Source of the DNA: Argyresthia goedartella
Lineage: Eukaryota > Arthropoda > Insecta > Lepidoptera > Argyresthiidae
NCBI GenBank assembly: GCA_949825045.1
Contig: OX463807.1
Span: 40,692,749-40,756,748 of the forward strand
DNA: 64,000 nucleotides
Direction: 5' to 3'
Under the pieces are notes generated by a model. That model saw only the letters and a list, made by a program, of their open reading frames with translations, searched no databases and was not told the DNA's origin. How positions within the stretch are numbered: the first letter of the stretch is position 1; each line of letters opens with the position of its first letter. Below, in pieces: positions 1-11,056 of this stretch. Made by a program: the position numbers and the translations under genes.

Positions 1-2191
1 CCCGCGTTCAAAGTAATGCAGATTTATGTTGCTTGTGCAGATCAAATCTGAATTTATCAAGTGGACAAGCATTGAAAACAACAGCCAATTTTTGTTCTGT
101 GCACTGCAATTGTCCACCCAGATATTCACATTACGGACATCACGATTGCGAATCATGATTACATAAAACGCACTCATGATGTCCTCCTGTTTTCTTGCTG
201 CGATTGCATCATGCCACAAGACAGTTGTCGGTTTGCTCTGATTAGTGATTGTTCCTGCAGGCACAAAGGTTTGGTTATAAGCCACGAGTCTTTGAGCAAA
301 AATAACTGATTGAAATTTCTCCATCCTCGGTAGCATGATTACCTTTTCTAGGTCTGCAGTAAAGAACACTTTCTTATCGTCTTGCGGAAAGGTTTTTTGA
401 AAAGCATAAAACTGCCTTGCTTTAGTATATTTGTCATGATGTTTAGCGTACTCTACACAAGTGCTACATTCTGCTACTATCTGAGTAGTTGCATCGTGCG
501 AAGTTAGATTCTTGTGCAAATCGTAAGCCTCGCACTGCTCGCACTCTTCGTTACTAAGCCGTGTGAACGATATGTTCATGCTTTTGACATATCTTCGGTA
601 CAACTCATAAGACACACTTTGATCACGATGAGTTTTTTCAAAATGCTTGTGCATGTCGGTGATATTAATATCACTTGGTAAATATCTCCTTAACGGTGCA
701 TGTTCCCGTCGGTAGTGTGGTTCTTTTGGGTGGAACGATTCCACGTGTCTACGTAGTAACTGGCGATCAAACGGCGATGTTTTTGCCACGTTTATCTTCT
801 TCAAGACCAGTGGATTGGAGATTATCAATGCGCAAAACCTTGTCATTAGTTTCTTTGTACCCTAAAGTAGTCAAAAAAAATATTTTGCACACCTCGAATG
901 TAGTTCCACCCCTTGTGTAGAGTCTAAAATATCTTTTTTGGTTTCTCTTTGACACGCTGGTAGTTTTCCTTTTTGGTATTGCTGTTTCAATTCTTGATAT
1001 GACATACAGTCGTCTTTGTTCCCACGTTAGGGCCCAATACTCTTCATTCAGATTAACGCGGTCTTGTTCATTAAAGTTTTTAAAGCATTTCTTCTGACAT
1101 CTTTCCTTGCATCCTGGTTTCACGGTATACTCCATCCTCTTTCTATCTTTTTTCTCTGTTTTTCGTTGAGCCAAACTAGTTTCGTATCTTATTCTCTTGG
1201 AGGCCTGTTGATTATTTTCGTTCTCGGTTTCTTCGTTGCTATTTGATTCCTTTTCTTCTCTTAGTCCTATAAAATCGTGTGTGTTCCTTCGTTTTCGTGA
1301 TATCTTTTCGGATACTACTGTGCATCTCATTTCGCTGAAATCGACGGTTCGGCGTCTTTTCTTGGTAAGATTCTCTTCTGCAGTTCTAAGTGGCGGCTGG
1401 AGTGTAGTGTACGGAGCAGATACGGTGGATGTTGTTGTCGATAAGTGTTTTTTTGACCGAGCCAGTTGGTTATCCTCGGAATCGTCACCTGAATCGGGAA
1501 GCACATACTCTGGTACGGTGGATTTTGCTGTCGATAAGTGTTTTTTTGATCGAGCCGGTTGGTCATCCTCGGAATCGTCACTTGAATCAGACGGCACATA
1601 ATTTTTGTCTAAAACAGAGTCGTCAGAATCATAATCAAGTGAAGCTAACACAGTAATTGGTACTGGTGATCCTGGCATCGTATTATCTTCACTCTGTTCA
1701 TCATTATCGAGAACAAGCAAACTGCCCTCATTGTTAAGTTCAAGCTGCTGTTGTTCTTGAGGTGTAGGCACAATTTCTTCATGACAGGTCAAGTTCATCG
1801 GTTCACATGAAATACCAGACAAAGGAGTGACGACGTCACGGATTTGGGAAGATGACGCTACAAAGTCACCAATAATGTTTTCTTTTGGAGATTTCGGAAA
1901 ATTCTTATTCAGAATGACTAAATGGCTTTCCAGCTCGTGGAAATGGTGAGAAGATAATGTGTTTTGAGTTTCACAAAAATTCTCAAATACGGTTGATGTC
2001 ATGGAGTATAGCCGTGAATATAGACCATTTATACTTTGTCGTTTTGTCGGATGTATTTCCTTTTCCTTCTTATTATTTGTTGATGTAATTGACTGATGAT
2101 CATTGACAGATCTCTGCTGGAGATCTGTGCTTATGGTAGCAGAAGTTTCTGCTACCATACTAAGCATTTTCTTTGCTCGCTGAGAAGTCAT
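1..2191 (-). pseudogene. DUF7869-like transposase-related protein, frameshifted
   Basis: A long minus-strand reading frame starts at an ATG at 2191-2189 and runs off the window at position 1. Just upstream the minus strand reads ttttttgcag, a good splice acceptor, so at least one 5' exon or leader lies above 2197. The N-terminal half is acidic and low-complexity. It is followed by a cysteine-rich block with CKERCQKKC (about 1110) and then FEVCKIFFLTTLGYKETNDK. The frame closes near 763, but the next frame continues without a stop to position 1 and carries DLEKVIMLPRM and WVDNCSAQNKNW, motifs I associate with the RNase H-like DUF7869 proteins found in many copies in insects. The break sits in a run of five A (minus strand) near 785; one A fewer would join the frames. 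The family name is from memory; the function is likely transposition and is inferred. Confidence 0.6.
1421..1606 (-). repeat. 93-bp tandem duplication (31 codons)
   Basis: Two adjacent 93-bp copies (1421-1513 and 1514-1606) differ at a few positions. Read on the minus strand they encode two 31-residue repeats built around SDDSEDxQxARSKKHLST. Being a multiple of three, the duplication keeps the frame of the surrounding gene. Confidence 0.85.
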
Positions 2192-2724
2192 CGGTAGTCT
2201 GCAAAAAACACAAGGTAGGTACAATAAGCAACTCAATAACGTTGGATCTGAATACAAACAAAGCTAAAATAACTAACTGTGAGTCGTCTTAGTTCTAACT
2301 CCTGTCCCACTATTAAGTAAAATGTTTTACCTATTCAAATAAATTTGTGCATGCCACCCTGCCCTTGTACTAACTTTCTCGCATGATGCTTTCGGTGATT
2401 TAAGATGAATTTTACTAACTCCTTTCTACTTTATTCCCCCGCACTATGAGCTTCATCCTCCCAGCATTTCCTATGCAAAATTACATGTTAAACTCATAGG
2501 TATTAAAGTATTATTATTATTATTATTCATTTAATTTTATGGGTGTTTTTTAATAAACTTAATAACTGTGTTTGATTTGTATGACAGGTACCTTAAATAA
2601 TAAAGTTATCCTAAATCCAAAAAAAACCTAGATATCCTAGATATTTACAAAATAACCCCCAATACAAAATGAAATACAATTAAATTTAGTGGTTTAGGCT
2701 CTAGAACTAACGACGGAAAACAGA

Positions 2725-2880
2725 CATACATATACTTCGCGTATTGTAAAAAGATCACGTCTGAAGCTAGGCAAACCCTTTTACGCGCAAAAAGCAACCG
2801 TAACGCGACTGCATATTGCAAAACTCGCTTGCAGCTACCTTCAGACGTGATCTTTTTACAAAACGCGAACTATAGATACA
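2725..2880. repeat. Snap-back inverted repeat (MITE candidate)
   Basis: The arms 2738-2770 and 2835-2867 are near-perfect reverse complements sharing the core gtaaaaagatcacgtctgaa, and a weaker match extends about 12 bp outward on each side. The 64-bp centre has no coding potential. No clear target-site duplication was seen. Confidence 0.65.
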
Positions 2881-3258
2881 CACACATTTGTTTTATTTAT
2901 ACTTTTTCGGACTCAGTTAACGATAGAGAACCCATCCCCATCAAAATCTCGTGCAAATTATGGCAAAAATTTAGTAAACTTACCGCGCAGGTGTCGTCCC
3001 ATCCAGCACGAAAATTTGGCGGGAACGCTCCTGCCTAGCAACGCGTGTCCACTCTCAACAACGGCCCGGGAGACAATAAGGAACGCGATGCGGGGGCCTG
3101 CGGGGCTCACCCCGCGAGATCAGATTGCGCTTTTTTAGATTAATATTTATCTTAACGTCCTTCTAGTTAAGGAGTTGGATGCAAAATATTATCCCTCAAA
3201 GTATTTAAAGTCCGATAGTGCTTTTGAGAAAAGTAAATGACCTCAGTTTATTTCAATC

Positions 3259-3339
3259 ATCCTACGCTATAAAGTCGTTAAGAGTGTTTAACGCCCGTAA
3301 AGTGTAGTATTTAAGTAGAACTGCTTTATAGCGTAGGAT
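3259..3339. repeat. Short inverted repeat
   Basis: Arms of 21 bp at 3259-3279 and 3319-3339 (core atcctacgctataaag) match with two mismatches around a 39-bp centre. It could form a hairpin or be the remnant of a small inverted-repeat element. Confidence 0.6.
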
Positions 3340-4577
3340 ATCAGCATAATATAGATAGATAAACTGCGGCATAAATATCGCGAAAATATCCTAACGCCTT
3401 TTTAGTGTAGAACAATCAAATAACGTGTTTTTAGCTAAGCAAAGTTTGAAATAATTTCGGTACAATGATGGCGTTAAGGGCTGTATGTGGCCATTTACCT
3501 AAGTATTGATGTTTGAAGTCGTTTTAGCTGTGTAAAACATAGCTTTTATCGTATTTAAGGTCTTTTTTACTAGACCCATCTCCTGATCTAGAAAAGTTGT
3601 ATAAACGACTCTAAGACAGATCGATAGAGATTTTTTTCCTAAGTATGATGTCATTTATAACTAAAAATCGACCCCATGTGGCTTAACGACCATTTAGCTA
3701 AAGGAGGGCAGCATTGGGGGGCGTGCATTAGTTACGTGAGCTGTTTTTGACGGTTATCTGTAATGGTGAGATGTCGTGAGATTTGTCTCGATCGCCAACC
3801 CCACACTCAAGTAAGATTTTTCACAAATAAATCTCAATAAGCTTATTATTTTTATTTCAGATTGGCAAGACCTTAGTCAAGAATCACAGTGACACAACAT
3901 AATACTAAAATGGAAAATAATCTAGTTATTAGGATCAAAAACATCTCACGTATATTAGATTCCCCCTTACTTAACTAGAATCAGTAATCTCAGAGTCACA
4001 GAGTCGGAAACCTGTGATTTATGGCATTTTGTGCCTCAGGACAATATTGGATATAACGCCATTTATGTAGTGTGTACATATGTTTTCGCAACACTGTCAG
4101 CCAACATCATGTTCCATGACGACCAGTAGGTTTGCATAATGGAGAGAGGGAAAGACACCTTAATTATTGCTAAATATGGGTTAAACAAAAAAAAAACGGT
4201 TGGGTGAGATGTGGTGAAGAGATCATGATCAGATAAGACCGTGTCATGATAATAAATGAGACCTACTCAGAAAAATTGTGAAATTCTGAGAAAAAGCTTT
4301 TAACGAATGGCTGCCATCAATATGTTCGATGCACTGTTTATGAAAAATTTAATTTTTGTGGAGGTCTACTTCATTGTCGCAGCAGAAACAGATACATAAG
4401 GAGCCATCATTTAATCACGTGAGGAATTCAAACCAAATCTTACATGGAATAGGTAGGAGGGAGGGCAAACATCATGTATCAATGACAAACAGTGTGAAAT
4501 TGGGAAAATTAAAGCAAATAAAGGTTAACTGAATATATACATATATTATAAGTAAAGCAGTTCCCATTTAAGTATTT

Positions 4578-4906
4578 TATCTACTCACGTATCATAAGCC
4601 CTCTTAACTGCGTCCACACCTCACGTGACGACCAGCATAATACTATACTACTTGGTAAAAACTCATGACCATAATATATCGATTTTCGACAAATTATGAC
4701 ATTCAAATTTCAAACGTCGACGCCCGCCTGCGTGCCGCCTCTAGTTTGTTTGTGAAGTTGGTACTACTGAACAAGCTAAACAACTGCAGAGCAACATGCG
4801 GTTTCTGAACACATCAAAGAGCGCTTATGATATGTGTGTAGATAAACTAGTGTATTTAACTGTACATAATTAGGCATTATGTATCAGTCACATAAACTAC
4901 TATTAT
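4578..4906 (+). repeat. Dispersed repeat, copy 1
   Basis: This stretch is repeated in the same orientation at 7446-7796, with shared segments such as gacgcccgcctgcgtg and gtgtgtagataaactagtgt. Identity is high in the 3' half and patchy in the 5' half. No terminal repeats or coding capacity were found, so the element type is unknown. Confidence 0.75.
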
Positions 4907-4909
4907 CGT

Positions 4910-5660
4910 TCAATTTTATCACTGTGAATGAATGACTAATGAATCATAAATAGGTACTAGTCTTAAATAAAAATAATGAAGCAAATTTAGTTTCATTTAA
5001 ATATTTAAAAAATTCACGTATGTTTAGAGTAGGGGGGAGTAAAGGGGTCGAGCCAAATCTCAGGAAATCTTAACAGGGAGAGGGGAAGGGTCTTTAAAAA
5101 GCCTCACGTAGGTATTGGACGCCCCCTAAGAAGTAGCAGTAGGTTTGACCGCTGATATGATAACTTCTCTGAACCAAATTATAAAATAAAGGTGCACTTA
5201 CACGATGTTATCTAAATCAGTTAAGCGTACTAAACTGATCAATTTTACTTCGACATATTTCATACATTTTGATGCTCAATCGATTCCAGACTTAAATGTT
5301 TATAAGTATTTCATAAATTTAAGACGCTACAACGTGTTTAATGAATGTCGTGCACGTGGACCTTAATCGTGATCATAATGTCCGGGTTATTGTGGAGATC
5401 ATCTCTCTAGTTATACCTATAGTTATAATGAAGCATAGAGATGTTTGCACAACCCTATGAAGCGCGCACGCACCGCGATGAGCCAAGAATTCATAATGGC
5501 ATGAGTGCAGCGAGAGCAGGGTATGTGCGACAAATGTAGCGATCACCGCAATCCTGGTGAGTATGTAAATAATAGAATTGGTAGTGATATAGGAGACTTA
5601 TGATAACGACATTGGCTGACCTTCAAGCATTTGCCCATCCGGGAGACGGAGGCTCAGCCA
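4910..5660. other. Spacer, nothing recognised
   Basis: AT-rich sequence with a purine-rich patch at 5030-5095. No ORF, RNA gene or repeat boundary that I can support. Confidence 0.4.
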
Positions 5661-5664
5661 GCAA

Positions 5665-5688
5665 GTAATAATAATAATAATAATAATA
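5665..5688 (+). repeat. TAA microsatellite
   Basis: Eight consecutive TAA units. A second short AAT run follows at 5717-5732. Such runs often mark the 3' ends of lepidopteran retroposons. Confidence 0.85.
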
Positions 5689-5716
5689 CCTTGGACACTA
5701 ATATGAAGTAATATGA

Positions 5717-5830
5717 AAATAATAATAATAATTTATTCAGGTATAAGACATGTAGGTACATAGTTATATGGCTCCCTGTCTCCTAAACTAGGTTTATCCC
5801 CTGTATTTCGGGGGGCAGGACTCGTCCATT
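5717..5830 (-). mobile_element. Possible retroposon 3' end with ATT tail
   Basis: On the minus strand a segment ends in cctgaataaattattattat, resembling the tails gcctgaaataaacaaattatt at about 20570 and 39650. I infer a 5'-truncated retroposon insertion; its 5' boundary cannot be set. Sequence from 5830 to 6450 shows nothing recognisable. Confidence 0.35.
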
Positions 5831-6450
5831 ATTTGATCCTTTACCTTATTAAACTACTGTATTTTATCCATACTAATTAGGTAATTAATCAATCTCAAAA
5901 ATAATTTACAAAATGGGTAATAGGATATGTATGTAAAGTGTAAATGTGTGTGTATGAGGGGGAGGATTGGGAGAGAATGAGGGATGTGGGCTATATGAGT
6001 ATGTTTCATTGAGGTTTCGTTACCTAGTTAATCTATAGGTATGAGACTATATAAAGTTTCTGGTAGGTACACAAAATGATACAACATATAGTTGGGATTA
6101 GCGGATGAAATTTGAGATTTGGGATGTTTAAGAAACTATGTGTAGTAGGGCCTCAGTGTCCTCATGGGATATTGTTTTTAGCCACGTGGAGATTGTTAGC
6201 TTACAGGCCACATACTTCATCGAGTTAATTTTTAGTAGCTTATTATTATTATATAGAAAAAAACCGAAGAAAGGGAAAAATCTTTACAGTCTAAAATTTG
6301 GTTCACTTGTTTCAAACCGCTGAACTGATTTAAATAAAACATATCTAAAGACCATCGCAGGTATTAATTATAAAATACCGCATTAATAAATGCTTCGAGC
6401 CTTTAAAAAAACGTCGTAAACAAAAAATATGTGTCTCCCTTAGTAACCTG

Positions 6451-6693
6451 TACTACCTCAGACACTATTTACACTCATTAATCTAGCCCCGAACCAGGAT
6501 TCCCTCTATGTTGGATACTAGACAACGATACACATACTTATATAGGTAAATATTATACTTAGATAGATAAACAACCATGACTAGGGTACAAACATCCGTT
6601 CTCATCAAACAAATATTTGCCACCACCGGGACTCGAACCCGGGACCCTTGGCTCCGTAGGCAGGGTCACTGCCGACTCGGCCATTCGGGTCGC
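6451..6693 (-). mobile_element. tRNA-headed SINE, family 1
   Basis: The minus strand begins at 6693 with a tRNA-like head (gacccgaatggccgagtcgg) and an excellent B box (gggttcgagtcccgg). The body then runs through the 'gatgagaacggatgtttgta' and 'ttgtctag' segments and ends near cctcaga. Other copies of the family are at 17590 (+) and 47255 (+). This copy abuts a perfect palindrome at 6694. Confidence 0.85.
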
Positions 6694-6739
6694 CATATAA
6701 TTAGTGGATCGGGTATTGACCCGATCCACTAATTATATG
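6694..6739. repeat. Perfect 21-bp-arm palindrome, 4-nt spacer
   Basis: The arms 6694-6714 and 6719-6739 are perfect reverse complements (core attagtggatcgggt) separated by attg. It directly adjoins the SINE head. The same geometry occurs at 8054 and 23648. Confidence 0.9.
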
Positions 6740-7445
6740 AGTTCTGAGGATTAGTAAAATAGAATCGTTGGCGACCATATGTTCCTTTAGGAAAGTTGTT
6801 TATATTGATAGGAACTATCATTCCCCAAAATATGGTCCGCCAAATAAAAGTTACCCTGTGGGGAAAATATATTTTATTAATTCAACACGGTTTGATCAGA
6901 GAAACATTGTTTCTCACTTCTTCATACCGAGTGATCAACTGAGACAAACTTCTCCGACATTGCTTTATAAAGACAAGTTAGGTTGACTCACTCATTTCCA
7001 ATTATTATTTTGGTCAACTCTCACGATATGGTAAATGCCTAAATCCATTATAATGTTCACACAAAACTAGTATAATCATTATAATTAAACTATTTTATTA
7101 ACCTGCCCACCTATTCTCCATTCTGGAACAATTTACGGAAACCACGAAAGAACAGAAGATACTTTCCCAAAACTCTGGTATTTTTCACTATTATGAGTAA
7201 TTTCAGCTTAAGATTGTGGGAAAATGCAACCACTTACTATGTAACTATTCTCTTTTGTATCGTTATGTAATAGATTTTGAGTTTGATGGTGATTGTTGTG
7301 CGTAATTACAAGTCTCTCATAACATGTCCCAATTCCCAGCACCCGGTCAGAATAACATCTGAGTCGGCGACAGAAGAAGAACCACGGCCTTTTTAACCTA
7401 TTTAAAAAGGAGGGTTTCTCAATTCGGTTGTATTATTATTATTCT
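6740..7445. other. Spacer, nothing recognised
   Basis: Short spurious reading frames only. There is an ATT run at about 7431-7443 just before the next dispersed repeat. Confidence 0.4.
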
Positions 7446-7796
7446 TTATCTACACAAGTATCATAAACGCTCTTTACTGCGTTCAAAAACCGCACGTTAC
7501 GATCAGCATTATGTTAAACTACTTGGTAAAATCTCGTTTCGTATCTGGAAAACTACACATTATGGTCATTATGTGTAGTTTTTCTACACATAATGACATT
7601 CAAATTTCGAACGCCGACGCCCGCCTGCGTGAATTTGGTACTACAGAACAAGCTAAACAATTGCAGAGCCACAATGCTGGTCAAACATGCGGTTCCTGAA
7701 CACATCAAAGAGAGCTTATGATATGTGTGTAGATAAACTAGTGTATGTAACTGTACATAATTAGGCATTATGCAGCAGTCACATAAACTACTATTT
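7446..7796 (+). repeat. Dispersed repeat, copy 2
   Basis: Second copy of the repeat at 4578-4906. It contains extra sequence at about 7540-7590 absent from copy 1. That extra sequence is a fold-back with 15-bp arms (7549-7563 and 7568-7582, one mismatch), suggesting hairpin-associated gain. Confidence 0.75.
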
Positions 7797-8053
7797 AAAC
7801 GCTTATTACCTCAAAACTAGAACTATTTATGAATCGATTTCAAAAATCCTTTTTTTATTTAAATGGGTTATCTTACAGTTTGGTTGATGTTTTAGAAAAT
7901 TTGAAATCGGTCCACTAGTGTTTGGTTGCTAAAGCAAAAATACTGAAATTATGGTATCTTCCAGGTAAACGAAATTGCATATTGCTTTACTGTGACCTCT
8001 CAGTGATGTTTAAGGACATTGGTCCTTCCTTCATTCATAAGGACATCACTGAC

Positions 8054-8099
8054 AAGACAGAATTCATCTTATGACAATTCATAAGATGGATTCTGTCTT
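8054..8099. repeat. 21-bp-arm palindrome, 4-nt spacer
   Basis: Arms 8054-8074 and 8079-8099 (core aagacagaat) match with one mismatch around the spacer caat. Total length is 46 bp, identical in design to the one at 6694. Confidence 0.9.
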
Positions 8100-8245
8100 A
8101 AGTAGCGTACATTCGTTTATGTAGTGTAATATGTGTGGGTTTGACTAATATGATAGACTAATTGATAGCCAGATTTCGTAGACCTGTTTTCGCCTATTTT
8201 GAGGACATTCGCATTTTGAAAGTTTTTAACTTATTTGAATTATTA

Positions 8246-8475
8246 AAATAAATAAATATATATTGGAGGACAATCTTACACAAATCGAACAACTAAGCTC
8301 AACAAGGCTTGTGTTATGGGTATTAGACGATGATATATTAAATAGAGATAAATACTTATGTAAAATAAATAGAAAACATCCAAGACTAAGAAACAAATAT
8401 TCATGCGCTTTACACAAATACTTGCCAGGACCGTCATCTTCGTAGGCAGGGTCACTACCCGCTAGGCTAAACCAG
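8246..8475 (-). mobile_element. tRNA-headed SINE, family 2
   Basis: Read from 8475 downward it starts ctggtttagcctagcggg, containing a full-consensus A box (TAGCCTAGCGGG). The B-box area is degenerate. The body includes acataagtatttatctctat and ends in a short AT-rich tail near 8246. Its sequence differs from family 1. Confidence 0.75.
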
Positions 8476-8988
8476 AAATGAGATGCAATCTGTCATTTTT
8501 TTCTCTTATGTGTTGTAGATCCAAATTGCATTTAAGTAGACAGGTTTCGTTGTATTGTTTTAGTGTGTATGTACAGACGACATTCGCATCCCACTGGGGT
8601 GGAATAAAAAGGACTTGAAGTGGGGTTTTCTTTTAATTTTTAACTTGGTATATTGTTTCTTCAAAGATTGGTGTTTTAGATGATCTTAAGCAATTGAAGC
8701 TACTGGAAAAAAACTAAACCGATTGGTAACAGGGATACTATATACCAAAGGGACCTGAAACAGTAGCATTGTTTGTGTGTGCCGCAGACATTTGATTATT
8801 ATAGCGACTCGGAAGAAATCTAAACTAGTAAGTAACTCACGTCACTGATCAGTTTATTTTTTCACTAAATACTCGTAGTAAATTGCTAACATATTGGTTA
8901 TTTAGTCGACATTGCTGATGTAATAATAAATATATCCATGCATACCCTGTAGTGTATGTACCTATAGGATATGTGGAATCTCCATAGT
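8476..8988. other. Spacer, nothing recognised
   Basis: AT-rich sequence with no supported feature. Confidence 0.4.
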
Positions 8989-9060
8989 AACAAGGAAATC
9001 AATATCGGCGGGACGACCGCAGGTAACAAGGAAATCAATATCGGCGGGCCGACCGCAGGT
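8989..9060 (+). repeat. 36-bp tandem duplication
   Basis: Two head-to-tail copies (8989-9024 and 9025-9060) of a unit containing caatatcggcggg, differing at one base (ggacgacc versus ggccgacc). Confidence 0.9.
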
Positions 9061-9229
9061 AAATATAATGCTGCTAGAGAATGCTGGAGAACCACCCATC
9101 ACGTACGAGCCTAGATGCAGAATACTTCGTCTAAAGTGGTAAAATGTGCTATACTTTTTAACGGAGAATGAAATTAAGATCTGAATCTTCTGTTTAAAAT
9201 AATTATCTGATGTTGATGGATATTCGAAA

Positions 9230-9525
9230 AGATGGATCGCTCTCCTTGCAGTATGACATGAAGCCCTATTTTGTCGAAAAACTTTGAATGGCCGGTAATA
9301 GACTCGTTTGGAAAATTTCCTGGTACTTTGTAGCATTAAAATTTTCTTTGACAAATAGCAGACGTCCCAAACCCTGTACTAACCTGCATCCCCATATAAA
9401 AACTGATGCTGTAAACTTCACTTTTCTTATGATAGGCCTCACTTTTATTTCTGATGATCTTTTTTCGTTCATCGCCAAAAGTCACCTCAAATTTCGATTC
9501 ATTGTTCCATATTATATGATGCCAG
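9230..9525 (-). pseudogene. Tc1/mariner transposase relic
   Basis: Minus-strand fragments in two frames match the Tc1 catalytic core. WHHIIWNNESKFEV (9524 downward) corresponds to the block around the first catalytic aspartate (D-ESK). A second frame then gives FIWGCRLVQGLGRLLF and NATKYQEIFQTSLLPAI, followed by RQNRASCHTARRA, equivalent to the second-aspartate QQDxAxxHTA block. The first aspartate (N before ES) and the second (N in RQN) both appear lost and the frame is shifted. No terminal repeats were found. Confidence 0.7.
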
Positions 9526-9817
9526 TTCAGCTGTCAAATGTGTAACATTTAGCTCCGAAAATTTTATTGCGAAAAATGTATTTCTTAGAGTTTACAAAGT
9601 GAAAACCACGTGAAAACCAAGACCAAATCACAAATAATACAGTGAAAGTGTATTATTCAGTTATAATAACGAACAAAAACTGCGAAAAATAGACCATCAT
9701 ATCCACATCATTACCAAGTGAAGTGAAACTACCTCCAAAAATTTATAACCAATTTTCTGGCGGAAAATGCACAAAACCAGGAAGAAATAATCCTGTACAC
9801 AACAAAAACTAGTCAAA

Positions 9818-10210
9818 ATGAGTAGTGACACACATGATCCAGGTGCCCCCTCAGAAAAATACTACCAACAAACCTTCCATAGAAGCTTCTTCAATATACA
9901 AACAAAAACAAATAACGGTCTAATAGAATTAGAAACCCAATACAGTTCAAATAAGACTAATCCGGAATGGCAGAAGGTTCCACCACTGCGTGTGCTAAAA
10001 GATGGTGCTTCAACTTCACCATGTGCCCGTAACAAGCGTCCACGACCATCCAATTCCCCGCCCGCCTCTGTGATACCAACCAACAACAGTTTCTCACTGC
10101 TCACCGTCGATGAGGAAAGCAGAAAAGAAAGTAGACCCCCACCACTTATCCTGTATGGAATAGAAGATGTCAACAAACTGTTAGATTTGTTACAAACAGT
10201 TCTGACCAAG
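9818..10210 (+). pseudogene. Jockey-clade ORF1 fragment, 3' truncated
   Basis: An ORF starting MSSDTHDPGAPSEKY is preceded by about 250 bp of plausible 5' leader. It contains a proline-rich segment and then RPPPLILYGIEDVNKLLDLL, which resembles the start of the PRE_C2HC region of ORF1 (Gag-like) proteins of jockey-clade non-LTR elements. Coding similarity stops abruptly at ACCAAG, where an LTR-like sequence begins with TGTAAAAT. I infer that an LTR element inserted here. The downstream half of ORF1, the zinc knuckles and ORF2 were not found anywhere in the window. Confidence 0.6.
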
Positions 10211-10579
10211 TGTAAAATAAAACAGTTCCCGCTCGATTCACACTTTATTTTGTTTCACCAATCACACCGTAACACGTTACTTCCAGCAGTTATAATCAGT
10301 TCCCACTCGGGTTACACCTAATTTGTTTTCACCAGTCACACTATAACACTTCACTATTAGAACTTGTTTATCCGAAGCACTTTACAACGGCAATCGCGCT
10401 CCGCTCGAGCGCTACCTTTTATATTTTCTAGGTTCGCGCGAAAACTGAGCGTCTCGTGCACCGGAAATACAGTTTTTACCAAATTTTACACAATAATGGC
10501 AACATGAAATTGCTTAATTGTTATAAATATTAATAAAGCTAAATAATACTAAAGTATTTGAATCTGTATAATGCTAACA
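10211..10579 (-). repeat. LTR-like sequence (3' LTR of Gypsy element)
   Basis: Read on the minus strand it begins TGTTAGCATTATAC and ends TTTTATTTTACA, i.e. TGT...ACA, with a TATA-like gaaaatataaaagg in the middle. It lies downstream of the minus-strand Gypsy pol, where a 3' LTR should be. It contains two diverged copies of an internal repeat (about 10223-10275 and 10296-10350). No second copy was found at the other end of the element, so the assignment is by position and terminal motifs. Confidence 0.5.
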
Positions 10580-11056
10580 TTCGTCCATCCTGACAATACG
10601 ATTGCGTCCTCTTAATGTAACAATCAAAATACTTCTAACTTTGTGTAATAAATTGAAAATATTGACACAATATAAGAGAAAAAATAATTTTTTATTTTTT
10701 CATAATTATTAGCAATACAGATTATGATTAGTCAGAGCTTTACTATATACTAGACTTTATACCATGTTAATAATTACATTAGAAATCCTTAACAAAGGAA
10801 AAGTGCAGAAAGGAAAAAAAAATTGGTACAGAACTCACTAGCTACCCTACTTGGGCTACCCTAGCTACAAAACATATTAAAAATCCTCGTTGTATTTATT
10901 ATTATCATATTAGAGATCTTACCTAATAAAAAAAAACTTTATAAATACTTATCACTGAAAACTTTAGTTACAATTGAATACCTCAAATTAACGCTTTGCA
11001 AATTTTCACACATGCTTACATTCACACCCAACCACATGTAGCATACACAACGACGT
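10580..11056. other. Gypsy 3' untranslated region
   Basis: AT-rich, non-coding stretch between the end of pol and the LTR-like sequence. No clear polypurine tract is visible next to the LTR. Confidence 0.45.

Larger units (their letters stand above)
2268..4570. other. AT-rich spacer without recognisable gene
   Basis: No convincing ORF. It contains an ATT microsatellite near 2509-2527, two inverted repeats listed separately, and a GC-rich patch at 3040-3125. The rest looks like decayed repeat sequence. Confidence 0.6.

Noticed and set aside
767..900. Plus-strand ORF 675-920 opposite the DUF7869-like gene
   Set aside because: No recognisable protein; it lies antisense to a frame with clear family motifs.
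6610..6693. tRNA genes at SINE heads (also 17590, 47255) and in the transposon ends
   Set aside because: The B boxes are good, but acceptor and anticodon stems do not pair well and the sequences continue into SINE bodies or transposon DNA.
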